Source: Vogesella sp. LIG4 (GTDB lineage Bacteria > Pseudomonadota > Gammaproteobacteria > Burkholderiales > Chromobacteriaceae). Taken from it: DNA of 64,000 bases. Below, piece after piece: positions 1 through 8,345 of this stretch. Each line of letters opens with the position of its first letter. Position 1 is the stretch's first letter. The position numbers were made by a program, and so were the translations under genes. Under the pieces are notes generated by a model. The model saw only the letters and a program-made list of their open reading frames with translations. It did not search any database and was not told where the DNA came from. The stretch lies in contig NZ_LT607802.1 in assembly GCF_900090205.1 (NCBI RefSeq), positions 3,551,923-3,615,922 on the forward strand, given 5' to 3'.

Positions 1-2
1 TA

Positions 3-968
3 CAGCGCATCGACAGCATCCCGCTATTCCTGCATGCCTACGCCTACCACTTCAACATGCGTTGCGGCAGCATCCTGCCTGCCGACCTGCTGGACATCGC
101 GCACCGGCAACAGCTGGCCGGCGTGAAAATCCATGTACTGGATGGCGAAGCCGCCGCCCTGCGCCATGCCACCCCGGCACAGCTGCAAGCATTCGGCGAG
201 CGGGCGGCTACGCTGGGCCTGGCGTTGCATATCGAAACCAGTTCCTCCAGCGCTGCCGCCATCGATGAGGCCGTGCATATCGCGCGTCATACCGGCGCCA
301 GCTCGGTGCGTTTCTATCCGCGTTACGAAGGCCACCTGCAACAGGTATTGCAGCTGGTAGCTGCAGACATTCAGTACATGAAAACACGTCATGGCGACAG
401 TGGCCTGCGCTTCACCATCGAACAGCACGAAGACCTGACCAGCCATGAGCTGGTAGCACTGGTAAGCGCCAGCGACTGGCCGCAGTTGTCGATCCTGTTC
501 GACTTTGCCAACATGATCAACGCCAATGAAGCCCCGCTGGCCGCGCTGGACATCATGGCTGGCCATATCACCGAAGTGCACATCAAGGACGCGCGCATCG
601 TGGCCGAGGCCAACGGCAGCGGCCACCTGGCCTGCCGCTCCGGCCAGGGCGAGCTGCCGATGCGCGCATTACTTACCCGCCTGCTCTGCCTGGGCGATAC
701 GCAGGCACAGGTCAGCGCGTATGGGCTGGAAGAAGAAGTGGATTACTACGCCCCGCCCTTTCGCCACGACAACGAAGGCCCGGACCCATGGATTCCCTGG
801 CGCGAAATGAGCGAAACCCCACTGCCGGAGCACGATCTGCCCGCAAGACTGCAGCAGGAAATCGACGATGCCGCCGCACAGCTTGCCTTCGTGCGCCAGA
901 CACTGGCACTTATTCGCCTTGAAGCCATGGGCTTGCTCGAAGGGGAAAGCCGAGCTGAGCATTCTTGA
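3..968 (+). CDS. TIM-barrel sugar phosphate isomerase/epimerase-like protein (5' partial)
   Basis: The reading frame is open to the left edge, so the real start lies outside; 321 residues are visible. The protein resembles the AP-endonuclease-2 / xylose isomerase-like TIM-barrel superfamily, soluble metal-dependent isomerases or epimerases. Seen are the segments TIEQHED, LFDFANM and EVHIKDAR, which place Glu, Asp and His at the spacing expected for the barrel metal site. About 90 residues follow the barrel (including EEEVDYYAPP) and are not explained by it. The substrate cannot be told from sequence and no pathway partner is inside the window. The nearest terminator-like hairpin lies at 1147-1175. 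Confidence 0.7.
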   Translation, partial: QRIDSIPLFLHAYAYHFNMRCGSILPADLLDIAHRQQLAGVKIHVLDGEAAALRHATPAQLQAFGERAATLGLALHIETSSSSAAAIDEAVHIARHTGASSVRFYPRYEGHLQQVLQLVAADIQYMKTRHGDSGLRFTIEQHEDLTSHELVALVSASDWPQLSILFDFANMINANEAPLAALDIMAGHITEVHIKDARIVAEANGSGHLACRSGQGELPMRALLTRLLCLGDTQAQVSAYGLEEEVDYYAPPFRHDNEGPDPWIPWREMSETPLPEHDLPARLQQEIDDAAAQLAFVRQTLALIRLEAMGLLEGESRAEHS

Positions 969-1146
969 CTAGCTGGCCTTGTGAGTCGCCATGGGTCTAT
1001 CACTTCCATCCATTGGCGACAAAACAAGGCCATTAGCTGTCGATATCTCGGTGAAGCCGCACCGTAGCTTCAGCCAAGCTTAGTCAGGGCAATACCGTCG
1101 CCACCCGGTTTTCGGCCGAAGCTGTCGGTGCGTTCTTCAAAGAAAT

Positions 1147-1175
1147 ATGGCCGGTTCTGTTTACAAACCGGCCAT
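1147..1175. terminator. Hairpin between convergent genes, first copy of a repeated hairpin
   Basis: Ten-base arms ATGGCCGGTT and AACCGGCCAT enclose a 9-base loop. It lies downstream of the convergent genes ending at 968 and 1263 and can serve both. A near-identical hairpin occurs at 54177-54207, so this is a dispersed unit rather than a one-off terminator. Confidence 0.55.
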
Positions 1176-1262
1176 TGCCATTTTCCCTAGGTCAGGGCGA
1201 CCTACAAGAGTCGGGGCGATTCAATCCCAGAGTGCCCATGTGGATGCTGGGCTGTAACGGGG

Positions 1263-2294
1263 TTACAACTGCATGGCTGAAAGTCGCTCAATGCCGGACC
1301 AGACTTTTCGAGAGTAATGGGGATCGAAAAGGGAATGATATCCACCGGTGTGCCAGAAAACGACGGGGCCCTCCAACTCCTTCTTTGCGGCAAGATCGAT
1401 GAGGGCGGCGACAGCTTTGGCACTGTAGACCGGATCCACGAGGATACCTTCAGTTGTGGCGAGAAGATCGATCGCTTCCATAACCCCGGGAGCAGGCAGG
1501 CCGTAACCCTCCCCGAGATAATCCTCTGTGAGATTGATATCACTTCGCGTCAGCTCAAGCTCGGCACCGATCAGACGGGCACCACCCTGTGCAAAAGCGA
1601 GGTATTGACCCGGCACATCGTCGTATACCTCGCCTGCGACGACGACACCCCTGATTGTGCTTGGCGAGCCGAACAGTGCATTGCCAAGCACCAAGCCGGA
1701 GTGGGTTCCCCCCGATGAACTGGCGTGCAGGACCGTTCCTACCTCGCGTCCCTGCTTAGCCATTTGCTCGCGAAGTTCTGCATATGCAAGGGCAAAGCCC
1801 AATGAGCTTCTCGCAGAGGCACAACCGATGGGAAGCCGGTAGACCTGCTCACCGGCATTCTCGAGTTCGGTCACTACAGCCTCCGCATGCAGGGCAAGTT
1901 CAGCCCAGCTGGCATTGCCAACAAAGCGTAGATTCGCTCCGTATAAACCATCCAGTAGCAGATTACCCACTGCTTCACTTGGCTCATCGTGGCACAGCAC
2001 AAGTGTGCATCGCAGGCCGATAGCAGCCGCTGCTGCTGCGACGGCACGCGCCGCATTGGAAAGGCGCGACCCCTCAACGACCAGGTGTTTGGCCCCCTGG
2101 GAGATAGCGTAGGCGAGTTCGACTTCAAGCTTTCGTACCTTGTTGCCTGCTAAGCCAACCGTGCCGATATCGTCACGCTTGCACCATACTTCGACACCAA
2201 TTTTCGCGCTGAAGCGTTCAAGGTGTTGTACTGGCGATGTAAATCCCCGCAGATTGAGCCTGGGAACTTGGGCTAGTGTATTGAGTGCCTTCAT
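1263..2294 (-). CDS. PLP-dependent D-cysteine desulfhydrase / ACC deaminase family enzyme
   Basis: A fold-type II pyridoxal-phosphate enzyme of 343 residues, a normal length for the family, which breaks down D-cysteine or 1-aminocyclopropane-1-carboxylate to ammonia and a keto acid. The PLP lysine sits in GNKVRKLE (K52) and the C-terminal glycine loop reads HTGG. The region that normally reads QSNH reads LSNA here (SRLSNAAR, residues 76-83): Ser and Asn stay, Gln and His are lost, so substrate choice may differ. It is divergent from the AraC-type gene at 2453, the likely regulator. ATG start at 2294. The exact substrate is not assignable. Confidence 0.75.
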   Translation of the reverse strand: MKALNTLAQVPRLNLRGFTSPVQHLERFSAKIGVEVWCKRDDIGTVGLAGNKVRKLEVELAYAISQGAKHLVVEGSRLSNAARAVAAAAAAIGLRCTLVLCHDEPSEAVGNLLLDGLYGANLRFVGNASWAELALHAEAVVTELENAGEQVYRLPIGCASARSSLGFALAYAELREQMAKQGREVGTVLHASSSGGTHSGLVLGNALFGSPSTIRGVVVAGEVYDDVPGQYLAFAQGGARLIGAELELTRSDINLTEDYLGEGYGLPAPGVMEAIDLLATTEGILVDPVYSAKAVAALIDLAAKKELEGPVVFWHTGGYHSLFDPHYSRKVWSGIERLSAMQL

Positions 2295-2452
2295 TTGGAT
2301 ACCTCACTTTGGCAATGACTGGACAGGAGATGCGGTATGGAGGCGGGCGCCTGGGTTAAATGAGGCGCTGTCCTTCATGGCGGCCATTGTGGGTGTGGCT
2401 GATAAGGCTTATATAATGAAAACCAGACAACGCATGCGAGGATTCCGACAAT

Positions 2453-3241
2453 ATGCCGGGTGCCCAGATTTCCTATCCGTCCGGGAGCGCTCTGCCACAC
2501 TCGCTGGTTTTCCGGACGATGCGGCTGAACGAGGTAACGACCTACCCCACGGAGCGACACGACTGGGGAGAGTTTGTGTTCTCGTTCAATGGCGTTATCG
2601 AACTGACGGTAGGAAGCCGCCAGTACCTGACACCACCGCATTACGGTTTGTGGCTGCCGCCTCAGACGGTGCATGGCGCCAGTACACGGTCCGCGGCTTG
2701 CTACTGCGTGCTCGACATTGCATCCGACCGCTGCGACAGGCTGCCGACAGCCGTATGTACCCTCGCTGTCGGCCCCATAATCAAGGCGATCCTGGCCGAC
2801 CTGGTTGCACGCCAGGTGGACTACCCGCGTAACAACGACGACGAGCGGCTGATGCAGGTACTGATCGACCAGATGAGCCTGGCGCCATGCCAAGACACTT
2901 ATCTGCCTATCTCAGGTGATCGAGCACTCAACCAGGTACTGGAAGCGCTTCGCCAGCAACCGGGGGATAATCGGTCGCTGGCGGAATGGGCAAGGATGGC
3001 GCACAGCACGGAACGCACGCTGTCACGGCGCTGCCAGCGCGACCTGGGCATGTCTTTTGTGGAGTGGCGGCAGCGCCTGCGACTGGTGCGGGCACTTTCC
3101 ATGCTTGAGGATGGGCAAACTGTGCAGGCGGTGGCTCTGGAGCTGGGCTACAGCACATCATCTGCATTCATTGCGATGTTCCACCGCCTGATGGGGACAA
3201 CGCCTGACGAGTTCCGTAAACGGATCGTGCAGCTGGCTTGA
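2453..3241 (+). CDS. AraC-family transcriptional regulator with N-terminal cupin domain
   Basis: 262 residues. Residues about 20-100 look like a cupin sensor (HDWGEFVFS, YGLWLPPQTVHG). The C-terminal part from about residue 165 holds two helix-turn-helix units typical of AraC DNA-binding domains (LAEWARMAHSTERTLSRR and QAVALELGYSTSSAFI). It is divergent from the PLP enzyme at 1263-2294, with a 158-base shared promoter region, so control of that enzyme is likely. A degraded, internally deleted copy of this gene lies at 52704-52849 on the other strand. The effector is unknown. Confidence 0.85.
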   Translation: MPGAQISYPSGSALPHSLVFRTMRLNEVTTYPTERHDWGEFVFSFNGVIELTVGSRQYLTPPHYGLWLPPQTVHGASTRSAACYCVLDIASDRCDRLPTAVCTLAVGPIIKAILADLVARQVDYPRNNDDERLMQVLIDQMSLAPCQDTYLPISGDRALNQVLEALRQQPGDNRSLAEWARMAHSTERTLSRRCQRDLGMSFVEWRQRLRLVRALSMLEDGQTVQAVALELGYSTSSAFIAMFHRLMGTTPDEFRKRIVQLA

Positions 3242-3301
3242 TTAGAGCGGCGATCATGTTGTCACGACGCATATTGCTGAATTGTCTGCAATAGAAAAAG
3301 A

Positions 3302-3334
3302 CTGGCTACGCGCAAGTATCATAAGCCAGCTTTT
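3302..3334 (+). terminator. Weak terminator after the AraC gene
   Basis: CTGGCT at 3302 pairs with AGCCAG at 3324, followed by CTTTTA. The loop is long (16 bases), so the call is weak. The rest of 3242-3510 shows no gene. Confidence 0.3.
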
Positions 3335-3510
3335 AACATGAAGTTGCCACTCCAGACATCCGCCATGTACGGCTGCTTTGGCCTCCGCTCTGCCGCTACT
3401 CACGGCTGTCAGGCCGCAGGTCGGCCGAAGCTACCCTTCGAAAAGGCTGCAATCAGATTAAAAGCAGCCATAAAACCATCTAGCAAGCGAGGTGCAATTC
3501 ACACACCGAC

Positions 3511-3837
3511 CCATGGCAGACCGGCCTTGCCTTCCTGATGCTGCTGCTCTTTACCGACATCAGTGGCATCAGCCACCTACTGCAGAAACTGGGGGTGGTG
3601 GCAGCAACAGGCTGGATCTACATGACCCCGGTGGTAGCGCTGCTCATCGGCGGGGCTGCCGGAGAGCAGGTCGGGCTGCTGGAAATACTGGCTGTCATCG
3701 TGATTTTCGGCAGCATAGCCATGCTGGAGGCGGGCCGCCGGCAACTTGCCCGCAGAGAAAGCGATTGGTTTCGAATGAGCCGGAGAAGCCACACCCCTGG
3801 CGCCCGCTGCTCGGAGCGTGCGGCCATTGCTTGCTAG
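3511..3837 (+). pseudogene. C-terminal fragment of an EamA/DMT-family transporter
   Basis: The frame from about 3511 encodes the last third of a drug/metabolite transporter: hydrophobic segments around FLMLLLFTDISGISHLL, WIYMTPVVALLIGG and EILAVIVIFGSIAMLEAG. An in-frame TAG at 3481 and the absence of the first seven or so membrane segments show that it is truncated. The tail after LEAGRRQLARRE is probably read-through into non-coding DNA. No ribosome binding site precedes an ATG here. The complete EamA gene in this window (20864-21811) is not its obvious parent. Confidence 0.65.
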
Positions 3838-3899
3838 CGGCCTTCGCCTTGCCGATATGGCTTGTCCGCTCTGCCGACCTTTACCCCTGCGCAAGCGTA

Positions 3900-3912
3900 A
3901 AGGTTGGCCGCA
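3900..3912 (+). repeat. Exact copy of the 13-base word AAGGTTGGCCGCA
   Basis: Intergenic, between the EamA fragment and the 3' end of the LysR gene at 3944. It is one of 11 exact copies in the window; see the finding on the uptake-sequence-like word. Confidence 0.8.
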
Positions 3913-3943
3913 TCAGGCGCGTATTTGTCCGCACCGTGCTGTT

Positions 3944-4858
3944 TCAAGCAAGCGGCAAAGTTTGATCGCTACTGGTGCCCAGCCTGCCTTGCGCAAGCAG
4001 CCACTCGAATACAAGGGCGACGATCTCTGTTCGCGGCTTGCCTTCCACCCGCGAAATCCACCAGGTCACCCCCGGCAGACGTGGATAGCCCGCAAGAATT
4101 TCGAGCTTTCCTGTCTGCAAGCTGCTTTCAACAACCAGCTTGGAAAGCAGCGCGATACCTCGTCCACGCTCCACGGCGTCAAGCACCAGGCGCTGATCAT
4201 CATAGATGGCCCGCTGCTTGAATCCGGCCAGGCGCGTGCGAAATAGCGAGCCAGTCAGCTCATCCGTCAGTTGTTGTTCCAGACAAATCAGCCCGGTGTG
4301 TTGCGGATGCTGGTCAATTGGCAGCTCCCCCAGGGCCTGACACACCTCGGCTTTGGCAACCATCACCCATTCATCCTGGAACAGCGGCACTTCATGCAAG
4401 CCCGGCTGCTGGATCGGCGGCGAACCGATAGAGATATCCACATTGATTTCGTCGATGTAGTGAACCGACTCATCTGTCGACAGCAAGGGGCAGAGGGCGG
4501 GCAATTCTTGCTGCAACTGCTCCAGCCGGGGTTGCAACCAGCCATGCAGGATTGGCGCCGGGCCGACCAGGACAACCAGCCCGGGGTCCAGGTAAGTCGC
4601 TATCCGGCCAAGGCCGCTGCGCAGGGACTCCACCGAGCGCTGCACACTTCGTTGCAGCACTTCGCCGGCCACGGTCAACTCCACACCCCGCCCTTTGCGG
4701 CGGAACAGCTGCAGGCCAATCTGTTCCTCCAGCTGCTGAACCTGATGGCTGATAGCCGACTGCGACAGACAGAGTTCCTCGGCCGCGCGGGCAAAGCTGC
4801 CAAGCCTGGCCGCCGCTTCAAACCCCATCAGCAACTTGAGCGAAGGAATTCGGTTCAT
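3944..4858 (-). CDS. LysR-family regulator (GcvA-like), probable regulator of the agmatine genes
   Basis: The N-terminal winged helix-turn-helix reads SLKLLMGFEAAARLGSF then LSQSAISHQVQQLEEQIG, the GcvA/AmpR-like style, followed by a substrate-binding domain. I start at the ATG at 4858 (MNRIPSLKLL); a TTG ten codons upstream (4888) is possible but atypical. 304 residues. It is divergent from the agmatine deiminase gene, 106 bases away, so control of the agmatine/putrescine operon by a polyamine-related ligand is the natural inference. Confidence 0.85.
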   Translation of the reverse strand: MNRIPSLKLLMGFEAAARLGSFARAAEELCLSQSAISHQVQQLEEQIGLQLFRRKGRGVELTVAGEVLQRSVQRSVESLRSGLGRIATYLDPGLVVLVGPAPILHGWLQPRLEQLQQELPALCPLLSTDESVHYIDEINVDISIGSPPIQQPGLHEVPLFQDEWVMVAKAEVCQALGELPIDQHPQHTGLICLEQQLTDELTGSLFRTRLAGFKQRAIYDDQRLVLDAVERGRGIALLSKLVVESSLQTGKLEILAGYPRLPGVTWWISRVEGKPRTEIVALVFEWLLAQGRLGTSSDQTLPLA

Positions 4859-4964
4859 TGCACACAACTCATGAGAAAACTTGGTCAATCCTACTAATAA
4901 ACATCATTTTTCATCAAGTTTTCTAAGCATTAAAGTGAGCTCATCACAAGAGGAGGACTGAACG

Positions 4965-5999
4965 ATGAGCCGTTTCGATGCAACAAAGCAGGGGTACCGG
5001 ATGCCCGCCGAATGGGAGGCCATGGCCGCCACCTGGCTCGGCTGGCCCATTCTGGAAAACCGCGAGGAAGTATGGGGGGAGCATTACCAACAAGTGTGCC
5101 GGGAGTTCGCCCTGGTAGCCCGCACCATTGCCAGATTTCAGCGCTGCATCGTTACCGCGCATCACAGTCAGGCCAGCATGGCGCGCGAATTGTGCGGCCC
5201 GGGCGTAGAAGTGCTGCCGGTAGCCGCGGAAGACAACTGGCTGCGCGACTGCGGGCCCATCTTCTTGCAGGGCTCGCAGGGGCAGTTTGGCGCCGCCTTG
5301 TTCCGCTTCAATTGCTGGGGCGAGAAATACCAGCCTTACGACGGCTGCCAGCAACTGGGCCAGGACATTGCCCGCCAGGCAGGCGCGCAGATTTTCAATT
5401 CCCATATGGTGCTGGAGGGCGGCGCATTCTACGTGGACGGCCAGGGCACCCTGCTCACCACGGAAAGCTGCCTGCTGCACCCGAACCGCAACCCCCACAT
5501 GAGCAAGGCCGAAATCGAGGCCGAGCTGCGACGCATGCTGGGTGTGCAGAAGATCATCTGGCTGCCGGGCAACCCGGCAGAGGTGGAAACCAATGGCCAC
5601 GTAGACGGCATTGCCTCCTTCATCGCCCCAGGCAAGGTGCTGTGCCAGACCGCTGCCCCGGATCAGGGCGACTACTACCGGGTCATGATGGAAAACCGTC
5701 GGGCGCTGGCGCTGGCGACCGACGTCAACGGCCGTCATTTCGAAATGCTGGACCTGCCTTCCCCCATCGTGAGCGAACGATTCGGCTCCGAGCGTTACTG
5801 CGACTGCTACGCGAATTACATCCTGACCAACGGCGCGGTGATCGGTACGGCATTCGGCGTGGAAGAAGACCGCCTGGCATTCGACACCTTCAGCCAGGCC
5901 TTTCCCGACCGGCAGATCATCCTGCTGCCGGTACCGACCCTGTCCATTGGTGGCGGCAGCCTGCACTGCTCCACGCAGCAGCAGCCCGCAAGTCTCTGA
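4965..5999 (+). CDS. aguA: Agmatine deiminase (agmatine iminohydrolase)
   Basis: 344 residues, peptidylarginine-deiminase (PPAD) fold. It hydrolyses agmatine to N-carbamoylputrescine and ammonia in the cytoplasm. Visible family landmarks are DNWLRDCGPIF, LEGGAFYVDGQGTLLTTE, TNGHVDGIA and the catalytic cysteine in GGGSLHCSTQQ near the C terminus. A strong ribosome site (AGAGGAGG) precedes the ATG. It is followed after 30 bases by the amidase that uses its product and then by a PotF-like binding protein, an agmatine-to-putrescine operon. A second, divergent deiminase lies at 8346-9368. Confidence 0.93.
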   Translation: MSRFDATKQGYRMPAEWEAMAATWLGWPILENREEVWGEHYQQVCREFALVARTIARFQRCIVTAHHSQASMARELCGPGVEVLPVAAEDNWLRDCGPIFLQGSQGQFGAALFRFNCWGEKYQPYDGCQQLGQDIARQAGAQIFNSHMVLEGGAFYVDGQGTLLTTESCLLHPNRNPHMSKAEIEAELRRMLGVQKIIWLPGNPAEVETNGHVDGIASFIAPGKVLCQTAAPDQGDYYRVMMENRRALALATDVNGRHFEMLDLPSPIVSERFGSERYCDCYANYILTNGAVIGTAFGVEEDRLAFDTFSQAFPDRQIILLPVPTLSIGGGSLHCSTQQQPASL

Positions 6000-6029
6000 T
6001 CAACACCCTTTGCAAGCGAGAAAGCAACC

Positions 6030-6947
6030 ATGACCGCAAGAACCATTACCGTAGCATCCGTTCAGATGGCGTCCGGCAGCTGGACCATCGAACACAATAT
6101 GGACCGGGCAGAACACCTGATCCGGCAAGCGGCGGCACAAGGCGCCAACCTGATCCTGTGCCCGGAACTATTCATGATGCCCTACTTCTGCCTGGACCAG
6201 AACGTGGACCATCTGCGCTGGGCCGAACCGTTGGAGGGCAATCCGCGTATTGCCCGTTTTGCCGCCCTGGCGGGCGAACTGGGCATCGTGCTGCCGATCG
6301 GCTTCTTCGAGCGCGCCGGCAACGCAGCCTACAACTCGATTGCCGTTGCCGATGCCGATGGCAAGGTGCTGGGGGTATACCGCAAGACCCATATCCCGGA
6401 TGGCCCCGGCTATACCGAGAAATTCTATTTCACTCCCGGCGATACCGGCTTCAAGGTATGGGATACCCGATTCGGCAAGATCGGTATCGGCATCTGCTGG
6501 GACCAGTGGTACCCGGAAACCGCCCGTAGCCTGGCCCTGATGGGCGCAGAAGTGCTGTGCTTCCCGACCATCATCGGTTCGGAACCCTTCAGCAGCGAAT
6601 TCGATTCGTCCGGCCATTGGCAGCGCACCATGCAAGGCCATGCCGCCGCCAATATGGTGCCGGTCGTTGCGGCCAACCGTATCGGCCAGGAAGCCGGCCT
6701 TGGCAATGGCAACTCCAGGCAGCAAGGGCTTACCGGTACTTTCTATGGCTCCAGCTTCATTGCCGACCATACCGGCGCCAAGGTGGCGGAGGCCAACCGC
6801 AGCGATGAAACCATTTTGCTGCACACCTTCGATCTGGACGCCATCCGCGCCGCACGCCAATGCTGGGGCTTTTTCCGTGACCGCCGTCCGGAAATGTACC
6901 GCACCCTGCTGACCAGCGACGGTCAGTCGTCCTGTTATCAAAAATAA
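6030..6947 (+). CDS. aguB: N-carbamoylputrescine amidase
   Basis: 305 residues, nitrilase superfamily. It converts N-carbamoylputrescine to putrescine, CO2 and ammonia. The Glu-Lys-Cys triad is visible as CPELF, YRKTHIPDGPGY and GICWDQWYPE. Length and motifs match AguB of plants and pseudomonads. It follows the agmatine deiminase closely with a modest ribosome site (GAGAAAG). The conserved VVAANRIG segment contains a core copy of the repeated word TGCGGCCAAC at 6668. Confidence 0.93.
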   Translation: MTARTITVASVQMASGSWTIEHNMDRAEHLIRQAAAQGANLILCPELFMMPYFCLDQNVDHLRWAEPLEGNPRIARFAALAGELGIVLPIGFFERAGNAAYNSIAVADADGKVLGVYRKTHIPDGPGYTEKFYFTPGDTGFKVWDTRFGKIGIGICWDQWYPETARSLALMGAEVLCFPTIIGSEPFSSEFDSSGHWQRTMQGHAAANMVPVVAANRIGQEAGLGNGNSRQQGLTGTFYGSSFIADHTGAKVAEANRSDETILLHTFDLDAIRAARQCWGFFRDRRPEMYRTLLTSDGQSSCYQK

Positions 6948-7024
6948 ATAAAGACAGCCAAGCGCTACGACATCCGCCGCCCTGGAGGGCGGCGGGAATA
7001 GCAGCCGGAAAACAGAGGAGAGAC

Positions 7025-8125
7025 ATGATGAGAATCGACAAATACCCAACGATGGCATTGGCTGCGGGCCTGTGCCTGGCAGCCTGTCTGGCTCAGGCCG
7101 CAGGTGTACTCAACATTGCAAACTGGGCGGACTACACCGGCAAAGACACCGTTCCCCGCTTCACGAAGGAAACCGGCATCAAGGTCAATCTTGATCCGAT
7201 CGACAGCGAAGAAACCCTGCAGACCAAACTGCTGCTTGGCAAATCTTCGATTGATATTGCGGTGCCGGCCAGCAGTTTTCTGCACAACCAGTTACAGGCC
7301 GGCTTGTATCAGAAACTCGACAAAAGCCGCCTGAGCAAGCTGGACAAGCTCGATAAAGAGCTGATGAAAAAACTGGCAGTCGTCGACCCCGGCAATCAGT
7401 ATGGCATTCCGTATGGTTGGGGCACTACCGGCCTGGCCATCAATGTCACCAAGGTACGCCAGATTCTCGGGCCGAACGTGCCGCTGGACAGCTGGGAATT
7501 GCTGTACAACCCGCAATACGTCTCCAGGCTCAAACAGTGTGGCGTTGGCTTGCTCGAATCCCCGGTCGATGTACTTGGCTCGATGCTTAAATATCAGCAT
7601 AAAGATACAACCCGCTTTTCCGGCAGCGATGTGCAGGAAGCTTTTGCCAGGCTCAAGGAAATTCGTACCTATGTGACCCAGGTAAACTCCAGCAGCTATA
7701 CCAGTGACCTGGCTCAGGGAGACCTGTGCCTGACGATGGCCTGGTCCGGCGATGCGGCAAGAGCGATCCAGCAGGCAAAACAGGGCAAGAAGCCCTACGA
7801 AATCAAATACGTACTTCCCAAGGAAGGCGCGGCAATCTGGTTCGACGTCATGGCCATCCCCAAGGACGCACCACACCTGGATGCCGCTTATCAGTGGCTG
7901 AACTACATAGAAACCCCCGATGTTCATGCCGGCATCAGCAATGAAACCCTTTATCTGAGTGGCAACAGGGAAGCCAATGCACTGGTAAAGCCGGAAATTC
8001 GCAACGACCCGACCATCAGCCCGACACCGGCCCAGATTCTGACCTTGAGCCCGGTGGCAGGCATTACTTCCGAGCAGCAGCGCTTGCTGAATCGTTTGTG
8101 GACAGCCTTCAAAGCTGGCCGCTGA
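7025..8125 (+). CDS. Periplasmic polyamine (PotF/PotD-like) binding protein
   Basis: 366 residues, close to E. coli PotF (370). An N-terminal Sec signal peptide is visible (AAGLCLAACLAQAA, cleavage near residue 25), and the mature protein opens with VLNIANWADYTG, the hallmark of spermidine/putrescine binding proteins. Later landmarks are IPYGWGTTGLAIN and MAWSGDAARAI. Two adjacent ATGs (7025, 7028) are possible; the second has the better distance from AGAGGAG. No ABC permease or ATPase genes are next to it, so it must work with a transporter elsewhere or as a sensor. Last gene before the terminator at 8304. Confidence 0.88.
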   Translation: MMRIDKYPTMALAAGLCLAACLAQAAGVLNIANWADYTGKDTVPRFTKETGIKVNLDPIDSEETLQTKLLLGKSSIDIAVPASSFLHNQLQAGLYQKLDKSRLSKLDKLDKELMKKLAVVDPGNQYGIPYGWGTTGLAINVTKVRQILGPNVPLDSWELLYNPQYVSRLKQCGVGLLESPVDVLGSMLKYQHKDTTRFSGSDVQEAFARLKEIRTYVTQVNSSSYTSDLAQGDLCLTMAWSGDAARAIQQAKQGKKPYEIKYVLPKEGAAIWFDVMAIPKDAPHLDAAYQWLNYIETPDVHAGISNETLYLSGNREANALVKPEIRNDPTISPTPAQILTLSPVAGITSEQQRLLNRLWTAFKAGR

Positions 8126-8135
8126 GGGCGGGCTG

Positions 8136-8264
8136 ATGGCCACGCAAAAGACCATGCAGGCTAGCCTGCGGCCAACCCTCTCCCGCCTTGCTGTCGCCGA
8201 CGGCAAGCGCGCTGATGCCCTCAGCGCTGATGTCCTCAGCATTCAAGCCGTCCACAGCTTCTGA
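8136..8264 (+). CDS. Possible small protein (42 residues)
   Basis: An ATG at 8136, just after the PotF-like gene and behind GAGGGCGGGC, opens a 42-codon frame ending in TGA. The product is basic and alanine-rich with no recognisable domain. It contains a core copy of the repeated word at 8167. It may be chance reading in GC-rich DNA. Confidence 0.2.
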   Translation: MATQKTMQASLRPTLSRLAVADGKRADALSADVLSIQAVHSF

Positions 8265-8303
8265 GCCGGGGAAGCTTCACCCCGCGCCACTTCTCCCTTG
8301 GTA

Positions 8304-8330
8304 CACCGGCCCAGTGCCGGTGCTTTTTTT
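8304..8330 (+). terminator. Rho-independent terminator of the agmatine operon
   Basis: CACCGGC (8304-8310), a 5-base loop, GCCGGTG (8316-8322), then C and seven T. It separates the aguA-aguB-potF-like transcript from the second deiminase gene. Confidence 0.85.
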
Positions 8331-8345
8331 CAAGGAGCACCACTC

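Noticed and set aside
6668..6677. Core repeat word in aguB as evidence of selection for the word
   Set aside because: It encodes the conserved AAN of the amidase family, so this copy alone may be explained by protein sequence.
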